Both the position numbers and the translations under genes were made by a program. This document shows positions 1 through 10,624 of a DNA stretch of 56,389 bases, piece by piece. The stretch is from Fibrobacteria bacterium (GTDB taxonomy: Bacteria; Fibrobacterota; Fibrobacteria; UBA11236). The notes under the pieces were generated by a model. The model did no database searches. It was not told the origin of the DNA and was given only the letters and a program-made list of their open reading frames with translations. The stretch's first letter is position 1. Each line of letters opens with the position of its first letter. The DNA is taken from contig JAJNBB010000006.1 of assembly GCA_021155885.1 (NCBI GenBank), forward strand, positions 1 through 56,389, written 5' to 3'.

Positions 1-2
1 TC

Positions 3-230
3 GCCACGAACTACTACCATCTGCAAGTGGCGACCGATGATTCTTTCATGCACCTCGCGGTGAACGACAGCCAGGCGGTGAGCACCGATCAAAGCGCCGG
101 TCCCGCCCAACGAAAGGTCGCCTTGAAGCGGGGAAGGGATTATTACTGGAGAGTGGTGGGGGTGGGAAACGGAGGCTCTACCCCCTCGATCACCCGAAAG
201 ATGACCCTGTCGGTTTATCCGCCCGATTGA
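3..230 (+). CDS. C-terminal end of an FN3-like (surface) protein, 5' truncated by window
   Basis: The reading frame is open from the window edge to the TGA at 228-230, so only the last 75 or so residues are seen. The segment has the alternating beta-strand look of a fibronectin type III domain, with the typical end pattern DYYWRVVGVGNGG followed by a short last strand (MTLSVYPP). An internal GTG at 27 could be read as a start, but the fold continues upstream of it (NYYHLQVATDD), so truncation by the window is more likely. Such domains are common at the end of secreted or surface proteins in the FCB group. The function of the whole protein cannot be told. A GC-rich spacer of 178 bp follows before the next gene. 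Confidence 0.6.
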   Translation, partial: ATNYYHLQVATDDSFMHLAVNDSQAVSTDQSAGPAQRKVALKRGRDYYWRVVGVGNGGSTPSITRKMTLSVYPPD

Positions 231-377
231 TCGATCCACCGGCGGCGAAAGCACGGCGGGGGCAAACTATATTAGGGGACACCGTCCCTCCGCCTTTGGC
301 CGGTGGGGCCGGGTTCGAGTGTGATTTCCGGCCGAGCCCCCCCAAAATCCCCCTTTAACGGCATTTCGCTTCCATCC

Positions 378-393
378 ATATATCGCGATATAT
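378..393. promoter_or_regulatory. Perfect 16-bp palindromic operator before the ArsR-methyltransferase gene
   Basis: ATATATCGCGATATAT is a perfect palindrome in a very AT-rich island, followed by a second near-repeat (ATTGATATAT, 392-401). It ends 15 bp before the ATG at 409 and no Shine-Dalgarno sequence lies between, so the transcript may be leaderless or nearly so. ArsR-family dimers bind palindromes of this kind, and SAH/SAM-linked ArsR regulators (SahR type) control metH in Proteobacteria. The inference is autoregulation plus control of the following metH. Confidence 0.6.
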
Positions 394-408
394 TGATATA
401 TTTGCGTC

Positions 409-1356
409 ATGGATTCCGGCCTCGACATTGAGGAGCTGACAGCCGTCTACAAGCTGCTGGGCGACGAGATGCGCCTGCGCGTGCTGGCGCTGCTCCAGGG
501 CAACGAGCTGGCGGTGGGGGAGATCCAGAAGATACTGGGCATTGGGCAGAGCACGCTCTCGTCGCAGCTCGCGCTTTTGAAAGAGCAAAACTTGGTGGCG
601 AGCCGCAAGGAAGGCCAGAAGGTTTTCTACCGCATTCCTTCCGAAAACTCGCGCAAGCTGAACCTGCTGCGCGCCGCGTTGGAGAACACCGCGTCGGCCA
701 AGTGGCACGCGCGCGACCGCCGGCACCTGCAGAAGACCTTGCTGGAGCGTTCCGAGTCGTCGCGCGACTTTTTCAACCGGCAGGCGGCCGTGCAGAACCT
801 GCCCTCGCCGGGACAGACCTGGCAGGCGCTGGCGCACGGCTTGATGGGATTGCTGTCGGGTCGCCGGGTGCTCGACCTGGGCTGCGGCAGCGGGCGCCTC
901 GCGCGGCGGTTCGCCGCGGCGGGGAACCTCGTGACGGCGGTGGACAACAGCGAGGAACAGATACGGCTGGCAAAGGCGGACGCGGCGGGCCCGAATCCCG
1001 ATTTCATCCTGGCTTCCATGGAGGCCACCGGGTTGCCGCCCGATTCCTTCGACGTGGCGCTGCTTTCGCAATCGCTGCACCATGCCGCCGATCCCGCCGG
1101 CGTGATCCGCGAAGCACACCGTCTGCTGACGCCGGGCGGACGGCTGGTGATCCTCGACCTGCTGGCCCACGAGGAAGACTGGCTGCGGGGCAAGTTCGGC
1201 GACTTCTGGCTCGGGTTCGCCGAGCACGACCTGCGCTCCTGGACCGAAGCCGCGGGGTTCCGCATCACGCATTTCGAAATCACGCCTCCCTCGCCGGAAT
1301 ACCCGGACCTGGAGGGAGTGCTGGTTTTGGGAGAGAAAAAACGAAATGATGAATGA
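409..1356 (+). CDS. ArsR-family regulator fused to a SAM-dependent methyltransferase
   Basis: The 315-aa protein has two parts. Residues about 10-85 form an ArsR-type winged helix (LGDEMRLRVLALL, then the recognition helix region GQSTLSSQLALLKEQ). Residues about 130-315 form a class I methyltransferase with motif I VLDLGCGSG near residue 153 and the later LTPGGRLVILDLL strand. The metal-binding cysteines of arsenic or zinc sensors are absent from the HTH part, so SAM or SAH is the more likely ligand. It lies directly upstream of metH on the same strand, with a repeat element in the 108-bp gap. This matches methionine-cycle regulators that sense S-adenosylhomocysteine. Start chosen at ATG 409 because the HTH begins almost at once and the operator ends just upstream. 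The regulatory role is inferred; the domain calls are strong. Confidence 0.85.
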   Translation: MDSGLDIEELTAVYKLLGDEMRLRVLALLQGNELAVGEIQKILGIGQSTLSSQLALLKEQNLVASRKEGQKVFYRIPSENSRKLNLLRAALENTASAKWHARDRRHLQKTLLERSESSRDFFNRQAAVQNLPSPGQTWQALAHGLMGLLSGRRVLDLGCGSGRLARRFAAAGNLVTAVDNSEEQIRLAKADAAGPNPDFILASMEATGLPPDSFDVALLSQSLHHAADPAGVIREAHRLLTPGGRLVILDLLAHEEDWLRGKFGDFWLGFAEHDLRSWTEAAGFRITHFEITPPSPEYPDLEGVLVLGEKKRNDE

Positions 1357-1440
1357 TGAATGCGGAAATATGGAAGATGGCCGCTTGACGGTATGCATCC
1401 TTTTCCCTTTCACCTTTCCGCTTTCCGCCTTCATCATTAA
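1345..1440. repeat. Heptad-phased inverted repeat (ATGATGA type), copy 1
   Basis: The left arm (1345-1369) reads two and a half ATGATGA units and then TGCGGAAA. The right arm (1415-1440) is an imperfect reverse complement, TTTCCGC...TTCATCATTAA. The arms enclose about 45 bp. The left arm overlaps the last codons of the ArsR-methyltransferase gene and the right arm ends 24 bp before metH, so the element sits inside a likely operon. The same arm sequence recurs at 6330-6420. Confidence 0.7.
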
Positions 1441-1464
1441 CAACGAAACGATTCCGGAGAATTC

Positions 1465-5166
<3,702 letters not shown>

Positions 5167-5170
5167 GAGC

Positions 5171-5219
5171 GGTAGTCGACACTCAGTACTGAGTACCGAC
5201 TACCGAGTACTGATTTTTT
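5171..5219 (+). terminator. Rho-independent-type terminator after metH, built from 7-nt repeats
   Basis: GGTAGTCG (5171-5178) pairs with CGACTACC (5197-5204) around the perfect palindrome CTCAGTACTGAG (5183-5194). A second ACCGAGTACTGA unit and a run of six T follow. The unit spacing is 7 nt (TCAGTAC, TGAGTAC, CGACTAC, CGAGTAC), as in other spacers of this window. Confidence 0.65.
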
Positions 5220-5246
5220 AGTTTAGAACGCTCTGAAAGGGGCCCT

Positions 5247-5573
5247 ATGAAAAAGTCTTCGATGCTCACCCAGCTCGCTCTCGCGGGAATCGCCGCGGGC
5301 CTCGCGGCCGCCGCGCCCGCGCATACCGCCGGGACGACGGTCAAGACCGCCAAGGTCGCCAAGGCCGAAACGGCCGACACGGCGAAGGCCGCGTCCGCCA
5401 AGCATGCCTGCGCCGGCAAGAACGCCTGCAAGGGCCGGGGCGGCTGCGCGATGACCGATAAGGATCTCAAGGCGCGGGCCAAGAAACTGGGAATTCCCCT
5501 GAGCAAGGCCGGCAAGGCGCATGGTTGTAAGGGCCAAAATGCCTGCAAGGGTTTGGGTGGCTGTAATATGTAA
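5247..5573 (+). CDS. Secreted Cys-rich protein with a duplicated CxGxNxCKGxGGC motif
   Basis: The 108-aa product starts with a clear Sec signal peptide (MKKSS, then a hydrophobic Ala/Leu-rich core ending near APAHTA, residue 28). An Ala/Lys/Thr-rich linker follows, then two copies of the same motif: HACAGKNACKGRGGC (from residue 53) and HGCKGQNACKGLGGC at the very end. Six cysteines and two histidines are thus paired in repeats, which suggests periplasmic metal binding. Similar short CKG-rich secreted peptides occur among bufferin-type copper-binding RiPP precursors, but no BufB/BufC-like maturation gene is nearby, so this link is only a suggestion. An AAAGGGG ribosome-binding site precedes ATG 5247. 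It follows the metH terminator and appears to be its own transcription unit. Confidence 0.8.
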   Translation: MKKSSMLTQLALAGIAAGLAAAAPAHTAGTTVKTAKVAKAETADTAKAASAKHACAGKNACKGRGGCAMTDKDLKARAKKLGIPLSKAGKAHGCKGQNACKGLGGCNM

Positions 5574-5590
5574 ACCGGGTCGATTTCGTC

Positions 5591-5660
5591 TCACCCTTCG
5601 ACAAGCTCAGGGTGAGCGGAATCCCATTTCCCGCTCATGCTGAGCTTGTCGAAGCATGAG
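5591..5660. repeat. Dispersed palindromic repeat with TTCGACAAGCTCAGGG core
   Basis: Left arm 5591-5619 (core CTTCGACAAGCTCAGGGTG) and right arm 5631-5660 (core CATGCTGAGCTTGTCGAAG) are near-perfect reverse complements with an 11-bp loop. This core is a well-known type of dispersed intergenic repeat in many unrelated bacterial genomes. When read as protein it gives the familiar spurious peptide LSLSKHE, which is seen here as a false N-terminal extension of the next gene. Confidence 0.8.
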
Positions 5661-5681
5661 AATCCCTTATACTCCGCCTGT

Positions 5682-6335
5682 ATGCTATCTCCCCGCTGGA
5701 TATTCCTCGACTTCGACGGCGTGATCATGGACTCGATGACGCTGAAGCTGGACGCCTATTGTTTCGCGCTCGCGGAGTATGGGTTTTCCCGCGAGGAGGT
5801 GCGGCGGGCCCAGTTGATGTACGCGGGCTTGTCGCGCTCGCGCGCCCTGCCCCTGATGATCGAGGCCTTAGGCGGAGAACCGCTGGCGGAGGAAGCCCAG
5901 GCGCGCGTGCTCCGGCGGTTCGCCGAGGAAGACATCCGCCTTCGGCCCCGCATGGAATTGTTGCCTGGCGTGCGGGACTTCCTGGAGGAGGCCGCGACGC
6001 GAAGCGTCCCGCTGGCGGTGGTGACCGGAACGCCGCAAGGGGTGATCGACGGCACGATGGACCACTTCGATATCCGACGCTATTTTCGCGAGGTGCACGG
6101 GTACCCGCCCGCGAAGCCGGCGCATTTGCAGGGGCTTTTGGATCGGCACGGTTTGCGTCCGGACGAGGCGGTCTACGTGGGGGACGCCATTCTCGACTAC
6201 CGCGCCGCCGAGGAAACGAAAATCCCCTTCATCGGCATCGATCGCGGGGACGACCCGTTCAGGGGGTTAACTCTAACCGCATATTTGAAGGGCCTTCCGG
6301 AAATGGGGGATTTGCTAGGATGGAAGGCTAAATGA
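5682..6335 (+). CDS. HAD-superfamily hydrolase, phosphoglycolate phosphatase/beta-phosphoglucomutase-like
   Basis: This 217-aa protein has the HAD motifs in order. Motif I is FLDFDGVIMDS at residues 8-18, with the nucleophile and acid/base aspartates. A helical cap follows, then motif II (VVTGTP), the motif III lysine region (GYPPAKPAHL) and motif IV VYVGDAILDY with acidic residues. Such enzymes remove phosphate from small sugar phosphates or phosphoglycolate in the cytoplasm. The exact substrate cannot be told. An in-frame ATG at 5637 exists, but the extra residues are only translated repeat DNA (MLSLSKHE), so ATG 5682 is taken. It converges with the 2OG oxygenase gene through a repeat element at its stop. 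Confidence 0.85.
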   Translation: MLSPRWIFLDFDGVIMDSMTLKLDAYCFALAEYGFSREEVRRAQLMYAGLSRSRALPLMIEALGGEPLAEEAQARVLRRFAEEDIRLRPRMELLPGVRDFLEEAATRSVPLAVVTGTPQGVIDGTMDHFDIRRYFREVHGYPPAKPAHLQGLLDRHGLRPDEAVYVGDAILDYRAAEETKIPFIGIDRGDDPFRGLTLTAYLKGLPEMGDLLGWKAK

Positions 6336-6420
6336 TGAATGATGAGTGAGGAGTGATGAAAGACACGGTGGGGGCGGCTTCCTGCTCCTCATCATTCATC
6401 ATTCCGCATTCATCACTTTC
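6330..6420. repeat. Heptad-phased inverted repeat (ATGATGA type), copy 2, between convergent genes
   Basis: The left arm 6330-6360 (AATGATGAATGATGAGTGAG and onward) and the right arm 6385-6420 (CTCATCATTCATCATTCCGC and onward) are imperfect reverse complements. The block TGATGAATGCGGAA, seen on one strand here, also occurs in copy 1 at 1345-1440. The element overlaps the stop of the HAD gene and the end of the oxygenase gene, so it may act as a shared bidirectional terminator. Confidence 0.7.
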
Positions 6421-7255
6421 CTGTATACCGATGCTTCACGTCCTCCGGCTTGCGGGGCCTGAACGCGCGGTACACGCCCCGCGCCCAGGCGTCGAAACGC
6501 AGCCAGGCGTCGCGCACCGGTTGTTCCGGCCTTCCGCGAAAGCTCGTGACGTGAAAGTAGTCGAATCCCTCCGGAGATTCGGGAGAGAAGTAGTAGTTCG
6601 ACACGCAGTTCCGCGTCCGCCCATTCGCCCCGCGGATGGGATTCACCGAGTGGTACGAGGTCCGGTTGGTGTTCATCAGGACCAGGCGATTGAAGCGCGG
6701 CTCGATCCGCACGGGGTTTTCCCGCCGCGCGTCCCACAACTCCAGATTGCCCCCCCGGGCGGCCTCCCAGCCCGGCGTCACGTAATAGAGGGCGTTGATG
6801 CGCCGGTACTGCCCCAATAACGGATTTCCCGAATTGTCGATATGGGGATTGAGAAAATCTCCTTCCTCCATCGAGCTGAGGCCGCTGCTGTAAAGGTTGG
6901 CGTCGGGGTTGAGCTGCCGGATGCCGGTGATTTTTTCCACGGCGCGCAGGACGCGCGGGGATTGCAGGGCGAAGGTGACGTCCTTTAAAACAGGGTCATA
7001 GGCGTCCATGTCCACGCCGATGCTCTTGCGTTCCTTGAGGCTGTCGTATTTGCGAAGGCGTTCGGGGGCGGGGAAGGCGGAGGCGATGGCGGAGGCCCAA
7101 TCCGGCGGCAGCAGGTCGTCCAGAACGAGATGGCGCACGGGGAGGGAGGCGTTCCAGGCCCGGGCCAGGGCGTCCCCCTCGCGCTCGAGGCGCAGGGCGA
7201 CGTGGTCCGCGATTTGCGAGGATGAGGGCGAGGCGTTCCGGGTCATGGTTTCCAT
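6413..7255 (-). CDS. 2OG-Fe(II) oxygenase, prolyl-4-hydroxylase-like
   Basis: The 280-aa protein shows the double-stranded beta-helix iron motif. HID in NPHIDNSG gives the HxD pair, and TSYHSV about 75 residues later gives the distal histidine, with a nearby Arg/Asn-rich strand for 2-oxoglutarate. The segment YYVTPGWEAARGGNLELWD between them is typical of the 2OG-FeII_Oxy_3 family. It would hydroxylate an unknown small molecule or peptide with O2 and 2-oxoglutarate. It is the last gene of a reverse-strand block, 10 bp after the yejE-like gene, so it probably shares the transcript. A second, unrelated-sequence oxygenase (PhyH type) lies upstream in the same block. Confidence 0.85.
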   Translation of the reverse strand: METMTRNASPSSSQIADHVALRLEREGDALARAWNASLPVRHLVLDDLLPPDWASAIASAFPAPERLRKYDSLKERKSIGVDMDAYDPVLKDVTFALQSPRVLRAVEKITGIRQLNPDANLYSSGLSSMEEGDFLNPHIDNSGNPLLGQYRRINALYYVTPGWEAARGGNLELWDARRENPVRIEPRFNRLVLMNTNRTSYHSVNPIRGANGRTRNCVSNYYFSPESPEGFDYFHVTSFRGRPEQPVRDAWLRFDAWARGVYRAFRPRKPEDVKHRYTGK

Positions 7256-7265
7256 CCTGTTCGAC

Positions 7266-8297
7266 CTATTCGACGCGCGCGTCGGCCTTGGGATCGAAAG
7301 CCTCGCGCAGGCCCTCGCCCACGAAGGTCGCGAGCAGCAAGGTGATGAAGAGCGCGGTGACCGAGGTGACGGCCAGCCACGGCGCCTGGAGGTTGTCGAG
7401 CCCCTGGCGGAGCAGTTCCCCCCACGAGGGCGCGGGAGGCTGCAGGCCGAAGCCCAGGAAGTCCAGGGAAGTCAGCGCGGAGATGCCGGAGACGAGCATG
7501 AACGGCAGCAAGGTGATCACGGGGGTGAGCGCGTTGGGCAGCACGTGGCGCAGGAAAATGCGCCATTCGGGAATGCCGAGCGCGCGGGCGGCCTTGACGT
7601 AGTTGAGCCCCTTGAGGCGGTAGAATTCGGCGCGCAGGTAATAGGACAGCCCGATCCACTCGAACAGGGCGACGACGCCCACCAGGAGGGCGAAGCTGCG
7701 TCCGTAGATCGCGCCGAGCAGGATGACCACGTAGAGGAAGGGCAGGGCGGACCAGATCTCGATGAACCGCTGGCCGACGATGTCGGTCCGGCCTCCCAGC
7801 CATCCCTGCAGGCCGCCGATGAGAATGCCGAGGCTGACGGCCAGCAGGGCGATGAGCAGGGCGAAGGCCATGCACAGGCGGAAGCCGTAAAGAAGGCGCG
7901 AGAGGACGTCGCGCGCCGTATTGTCCGTGCCCAGCCAATGCGCGCGCGAAGGGGCGTGCGGCGGGTTTCCTTCCAGGTCGAGGTGCGCGCGGTAGGGTCC
8001 CCACTTTACGGGAGGAAACAGGATCCACCCGCCGCTCGCGGCGAAGGCGGGGTCCTCGTCGAGCGCGTGGTAGTCGACCTGGGTTCCCTGTTCGAGGCCG
8101 AAAGCCGTGCCGGGGTAGAATTTGAAGGCGGGCGCGTAGACGCCGCCCTTGTAGCCCAGCAACAGCGGGCGGTCGTTGGAAAGAAGTTCGCTGAAAAGCG
8201 ACAAGACGAAGAGGCCCGACAGGACGAGCAGGGAAAACCACGCGCGCCGGATGGACCGGAAGCGGCGGAACCGGGCGCGGGTGAGGTCAGAGAACAC
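7266..8297 (-). CDS. yejE: ABC transporter permease, YejE type
   Basis: The 343-aa protein has an N-terminal membrane segment (residues about 20-40) and a large extracytoplasmic loop with the YejE-typical pattern NDRPLLLGYKGG, later GWILFPPVKWGPY and HWLGTDNTARDVLSRLLYG. Five further membrane helices carry the EAA loop (KAARALGIPEWRIFLRHVLPN). In E. coli YejABEF imports peptide compounds such as microcin C. With YejB it would form the membrane channel. A repeat element lies in the 138-bp gap to the upstream yejB-like gene. No ATPase (YejF) gene is in the window, so it must be supplied from elsewhere. Confidence 0.88.
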   Translation of the reverse strand: MFSDLTRARFRRFRSIRRAWFSLLVLSGLFVLSLFSELLSNDRPLLLGYKGGVYAPAFKFYPGTAFGLEQGTQVDYHALDEDPAFAASGGWILFPPVKWGPYRAHLDLEGNPPHAPSRAHWLGTDNTARDVLSRLLYGFRLCMAFALLIALLAVSLGILIGGLQGWLGGRTDIVGQRFIEIWSALPFLYVVILLGAIYGRSFALLVGVVALFEWIGLSYYLRAEFYRLKGLNYVKAARALGIPEWRIFLRHVLPNALTPVITLLPFMLVSGISALTSLDFLGFGLQPPAPSWGELLRQGLDNLQAPWLAVTSVTALFITLLLATFVGEGLREAFDPKADARVE

Positions 8298-8327
8298 GGA
8301 AGACCTCTTCGTTGGCCTGGCTTTCGG

Positions 8328-8430
8328 GGTTGTTGGTTGTCGGTTGTTGGTTGTCGAAAAAAGGCGGTTCGGACGCGTACGCGCCTTTCCGGTTATTCAC
8401 TCCAACAACCAAGTACCAACAACCAACAAC
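8328..8430. repeat. Heptad-phased inverted repeat (GGTTGTT type), copy 1, inside the yej block
   Basis: The left arm 8328-8356 consists of four 7-nt units (GGTTGTT, GGTTGTC, GGTTGTT, GGTTGTC). The right arm 8403-8430 is built from the complementary units CCAACAA/CCAAGTA/CCAACAA/CCAACAA. The loop holds a second, terminator-like hairpin, AAAGGCG (8360-8366) against CGCCTTT (8382-8388). The element lies between the yejB-like and yejE-like genes and could lower expression of the downstream genes. Confidence 0.75.
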
Positions 8431-8435
8431 TTTTT

Positions 8436-9449
8436 TCATTTCAATCTTATCCTCGGGTCGATCCACACGTACAGCACGTCCGAGAACAGGCGCCCCAGCA
8501 TGGCCAGGAAGCTGGACAGGATGATGATGCCGAGGACGACGTTGTAGTCGCGGTTCTCGATGGAGTTATAGACGAGCAGGCCCATGCCGTCGATGTCGAA
8601 GACCTTTTCGATCAGAAGGGCGCCGGCGAACATCAGGGTGAAGATTTCGCCGGCGCGGGTGGCGAGGGGGATCAGGGCGTTGCGCAGCGCGTGCTTCCAT
8701 ACGGCCTGCCGGAAGGTCATGCCCTGCAGCAGGGCGGTGCGCATGTAGTCCTTGGGCATTTCCTCGAGCAGGGAGTTTTTCATCAGCAAGGTGAGGAAGG
8801 CGAACTCGCCGGCCATGTAGCAGAGCAGGGGTAGGGTCATGTGCCAGAGGAAGTCGGTGGTCTTTCCCCACAGGCCATAGGATTCCCAGTCGTCCGACAC
8901 GATTCCGGCCAGGGGGAACCAGTCGAGATAGCTGCCGCCGGCGAGGAAGGTGAGAAGCAGCACGCCCAGGGCGAATCCGGGCACGACGTAGCCGGCGAAG
9001 AGGGCGGCCGACGAAAGAGTGTCGAAAGCCGACCGGTGCCGGAGGGCCTTGTACAGGCCGAGCGGGATGCAGATCAGGTACGACAGCAGGAAGGAGGTGA
9101 GCCCGAAGAACAGGCTGACCGGGAACTTCGACCGGATGACGTCCCAGGCGGGTTCGCCGTAGGCGTAGGACATGCCCATGTCGAGGCGCAGAAGCTTGCC
9201 GGCCCAGCGCAGGTAGCGAACATGAACGGGCTGGTCGAAGCCGTAATGGCGCTTGATGTTCTCGACTTCCTCGGGCGATATCGACTTGGAGGCGTCGCGG
9301 CCCTTGTCGCTCGCGGCCTGCTGGATGCGCGAGATCATTTGTTCCACCGGCCCGCCGGGAACGAACTGCGTGAGCGCGAAGCACACGATGGAAATCCCGA
9401 ACAACGTCGGGACCATCAGCAGCAGGCGGCGGAGGAGGTAGGCTTGCAT
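8436..9449 (-). CDS. yejB: ABC transporter permease, YejB type
   Basis: The 337-aa protein begins MQAYLLRRLLLMVPTLFGIS and continues with the VPGGPVEQMI motif, both characteristic of YejB/OppB permeases. The FAGGSYLDWFPLAGIVSD loop is close to the YejB signature. About six membrane helices are visible, with the EAA loop MRTALLQGMTFRQAVWKHALRN. It should pair with the YejE-like permease to import oligopeptides or related compounds across the inner membrane. It lies 50 bp downstream of the PhyH-type oxygenase gene on the same strand. The start at ATG 9449 fits the usual N-terminus. Confidence 0.9.
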   Translation of the reverse strand: MQAYLLRRLLLMVPTLFGISIVCFALTQFVPGGPVEQMISRIQQAASDKGRDASKSISPEEVENIKRHYGFDQPVHVRYLRWAGKLLRLDMGMSYAYGEPAWDVIRSKFPVSLFFGLTSFLLSYLICIPLGLYKALRHRSAFDTLSSAALFAGYVVPGFALGVLLLTFLAGGSYLDWFPLAGIVSDDWESYGLWGKTTDFLWHMTLPLLCYMAGEFAFLTLLMKNSLLEEMPKDYMRTALLQGMTFRQAVWKHALRNALIPLATRAGEIFTLMFAGALLIEKVFDIDGMGLLVYNSIENRDYNVVLGIIILSSFLAMLGRLFSDVLYVWIDPRIRLK

Positions 9450-9499
9450 GGGGGGAGAAGGCGACGTTCCCGCCGCCGTTAATCGGCCTTCGCCATGCG

Positions 9500-10492
9500 T
9501 CAGGCCCGGCGTTCCGAAATGGCGTCCCGGCGCAGGGTTCTCAGCCGGGTGATGGCGCGGCGGGTCCAGGAAAGGAAATCGCCCAGCGGCAGCAGGCGCT
9601 CGGAGATCCGGTAGCTGCCCTTGCTCGTAAGGATCGCGGAATACGGCGTGCCGTTGTACACGCGCGGGGCGAACCTTCCGGTGAGGATGTTCAGGACCTC
9701 GCGATGGTAGATCTTGCCGGTCAGGTAGTTCGACGAAACCGGGGTATGGTAAAGGCAGTCGTCGAAGTAGTAATGGGTCACCTGCGACCAGCGCGTCGAG
9801 CCTTCCTTGCGGATCTTGGCCCCGCCGTGGACCAGGTTGGAGGCCCAGACGAACACGTCGCCCTTTTGGGCGTTCAGGGTTTCCCTGCGCAGCCCGTGGG
9901 CGTTCATCAGTTTCTCGATGTAGTCCTCGTAGCGCAGATAGCTTTGCTCCCCGCGCTTGGTCATGCCCAGGTCGAAGTAGGTGTACTCGGGAAGCTTATG
10001 GGAGCCCGGATAGTAGAACAGGGGCCCGTTGTCGGGATGGATTTCCTCCAGCGCGGCCCAGGCGCCGCACATATAGCGCGGGGGAAGGCAACTGAAGTGG
10101 ATGGCGTCGCTATGCGCGCGCTGCTGCGACCCTTTCTGGAAGTTCAGGGTTTGAAAGGGAAACGGCTCCCTCCCGTACAACAGGCGGAGGGTGGCGAGCA
10201 CCCGTTCGTTGCCGGCCAGTTCGCGCACCGCGGGCGATTCCCGCCAGGCGTCCTGAACCCGGAAGTTGTAGTCGGTCCCGTCGGACGGCTCCGCCCGGAA
10301 CAGGGAACTCACCTCGCGCTTGATTCGGTCGGCCAGTTCCTCCGTGGCCGCGCCCCGGAGGATGACGTATCCTTTTTCCCGGAAGTGATGGACCCGCTCG
10401 AGGTCTTCCGCGTTCAGGTTTTTCTCCGCCAGATGTTCGGCGAAAAAGGGCGATTCCACCCAAGGCATGTTCATGCGAAGCGAAGTGTCCAT
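9500..10492 (-). CDS. Phytanoyl-CoA dioxygenase (PhyH)-family oxygenase
   Basis: This 330-aa protein has the PhyH-family iron site. HSD in RAHSDAIHFS gives the HxD pair, GPLFYYPGSHKLPEY is the typical middle strand, and NLVHGGAKI gives the distal histidine, followed by an Arg-containing strand for 2-oxoglutarate. The N-terminal segment FREKGYVILRGAATEELAD is the usual family entry. It probably hydroxylates a small metabolite; the substrate is unknown. It lies upstream of the yejB-like gene and may modify what the importer brings in, which is inference from position only. The start at ATG 10492 has an AGGGG ribosome-binding site that partly lies in a leader hairpin. Confidence 0.85.
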   Translation of the reverse strand: MDTSLRMNMPWVESPFFAEHLAEKNLNAEDLERVHHFREKGYVILRGAATEELADRIKREVSSLFRAEPSDGTDYNFRVQDAWRESPAVRELAGNERVLATLRLLYGREPFPFQTLNFQKGSQQRAHSDAIHFSCLPPRYMCGAWAALEEIHPDNGPLFYYPGSHKLPEYTYFDLGMTKRGEQSYLRYEDYIEKLMNAHGLRRETLNAQKGDVFVWASNLVHGGAKIRKEGSTRWSQVTHYYFDDCLYHTPVSSNYLTGKIYHREVLNILTGRFAPRVYNGTPYSAILTSKGSYRISERLLPLGDFLSWTRRAITRLRTLRRDAISERRA

Positions 10493-10498
10493 GTTTCC

Positions 10499-10540
10499 CC
10501 TGAATGCCGGTCCCCGGTTTCCCCGCCGGGGCGATTCAGG
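10499..10540 (-). promoter_or_regulatory. Leader hairpin that includes the ribosome-binding site of the PhyH-type gene
   Basis: In the mRNA sense, CCTGAAT pairs with ATTCAGG, GCC with GGC and CCCCGG with CCGGGG, giving about 16 base pairs with one bulge and an 8-nt apical loop. The last stem bases are the first part of the AGGGG Shine-Dalgarno sequence just before ATG 10492. Folding would therefore partly hide the ribosome-binding site. Confidence 0.5.
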
Positions 10541-10624
10541 CCAAAAAATAGACTTTAATCCCCCTCTTTTCGGGGTTTCGACAAGCCGTCGATTCCCGAC
10601 TATTTTTCAAAAAAAGGACGGATC

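Noticed and set aside
1357-1464. Cobalamin or SAM/SAH riboswitch before metH
   Set aside because: The gap is only 108 bp, lacks a B12-box-like motif and is taken up by the heptad-repeat element.
5637-5681. Upstream ATG of the HAD gene
   Set aside because: The added residues MLSLSKHE are translated repeat DNA, a known type of artefact.
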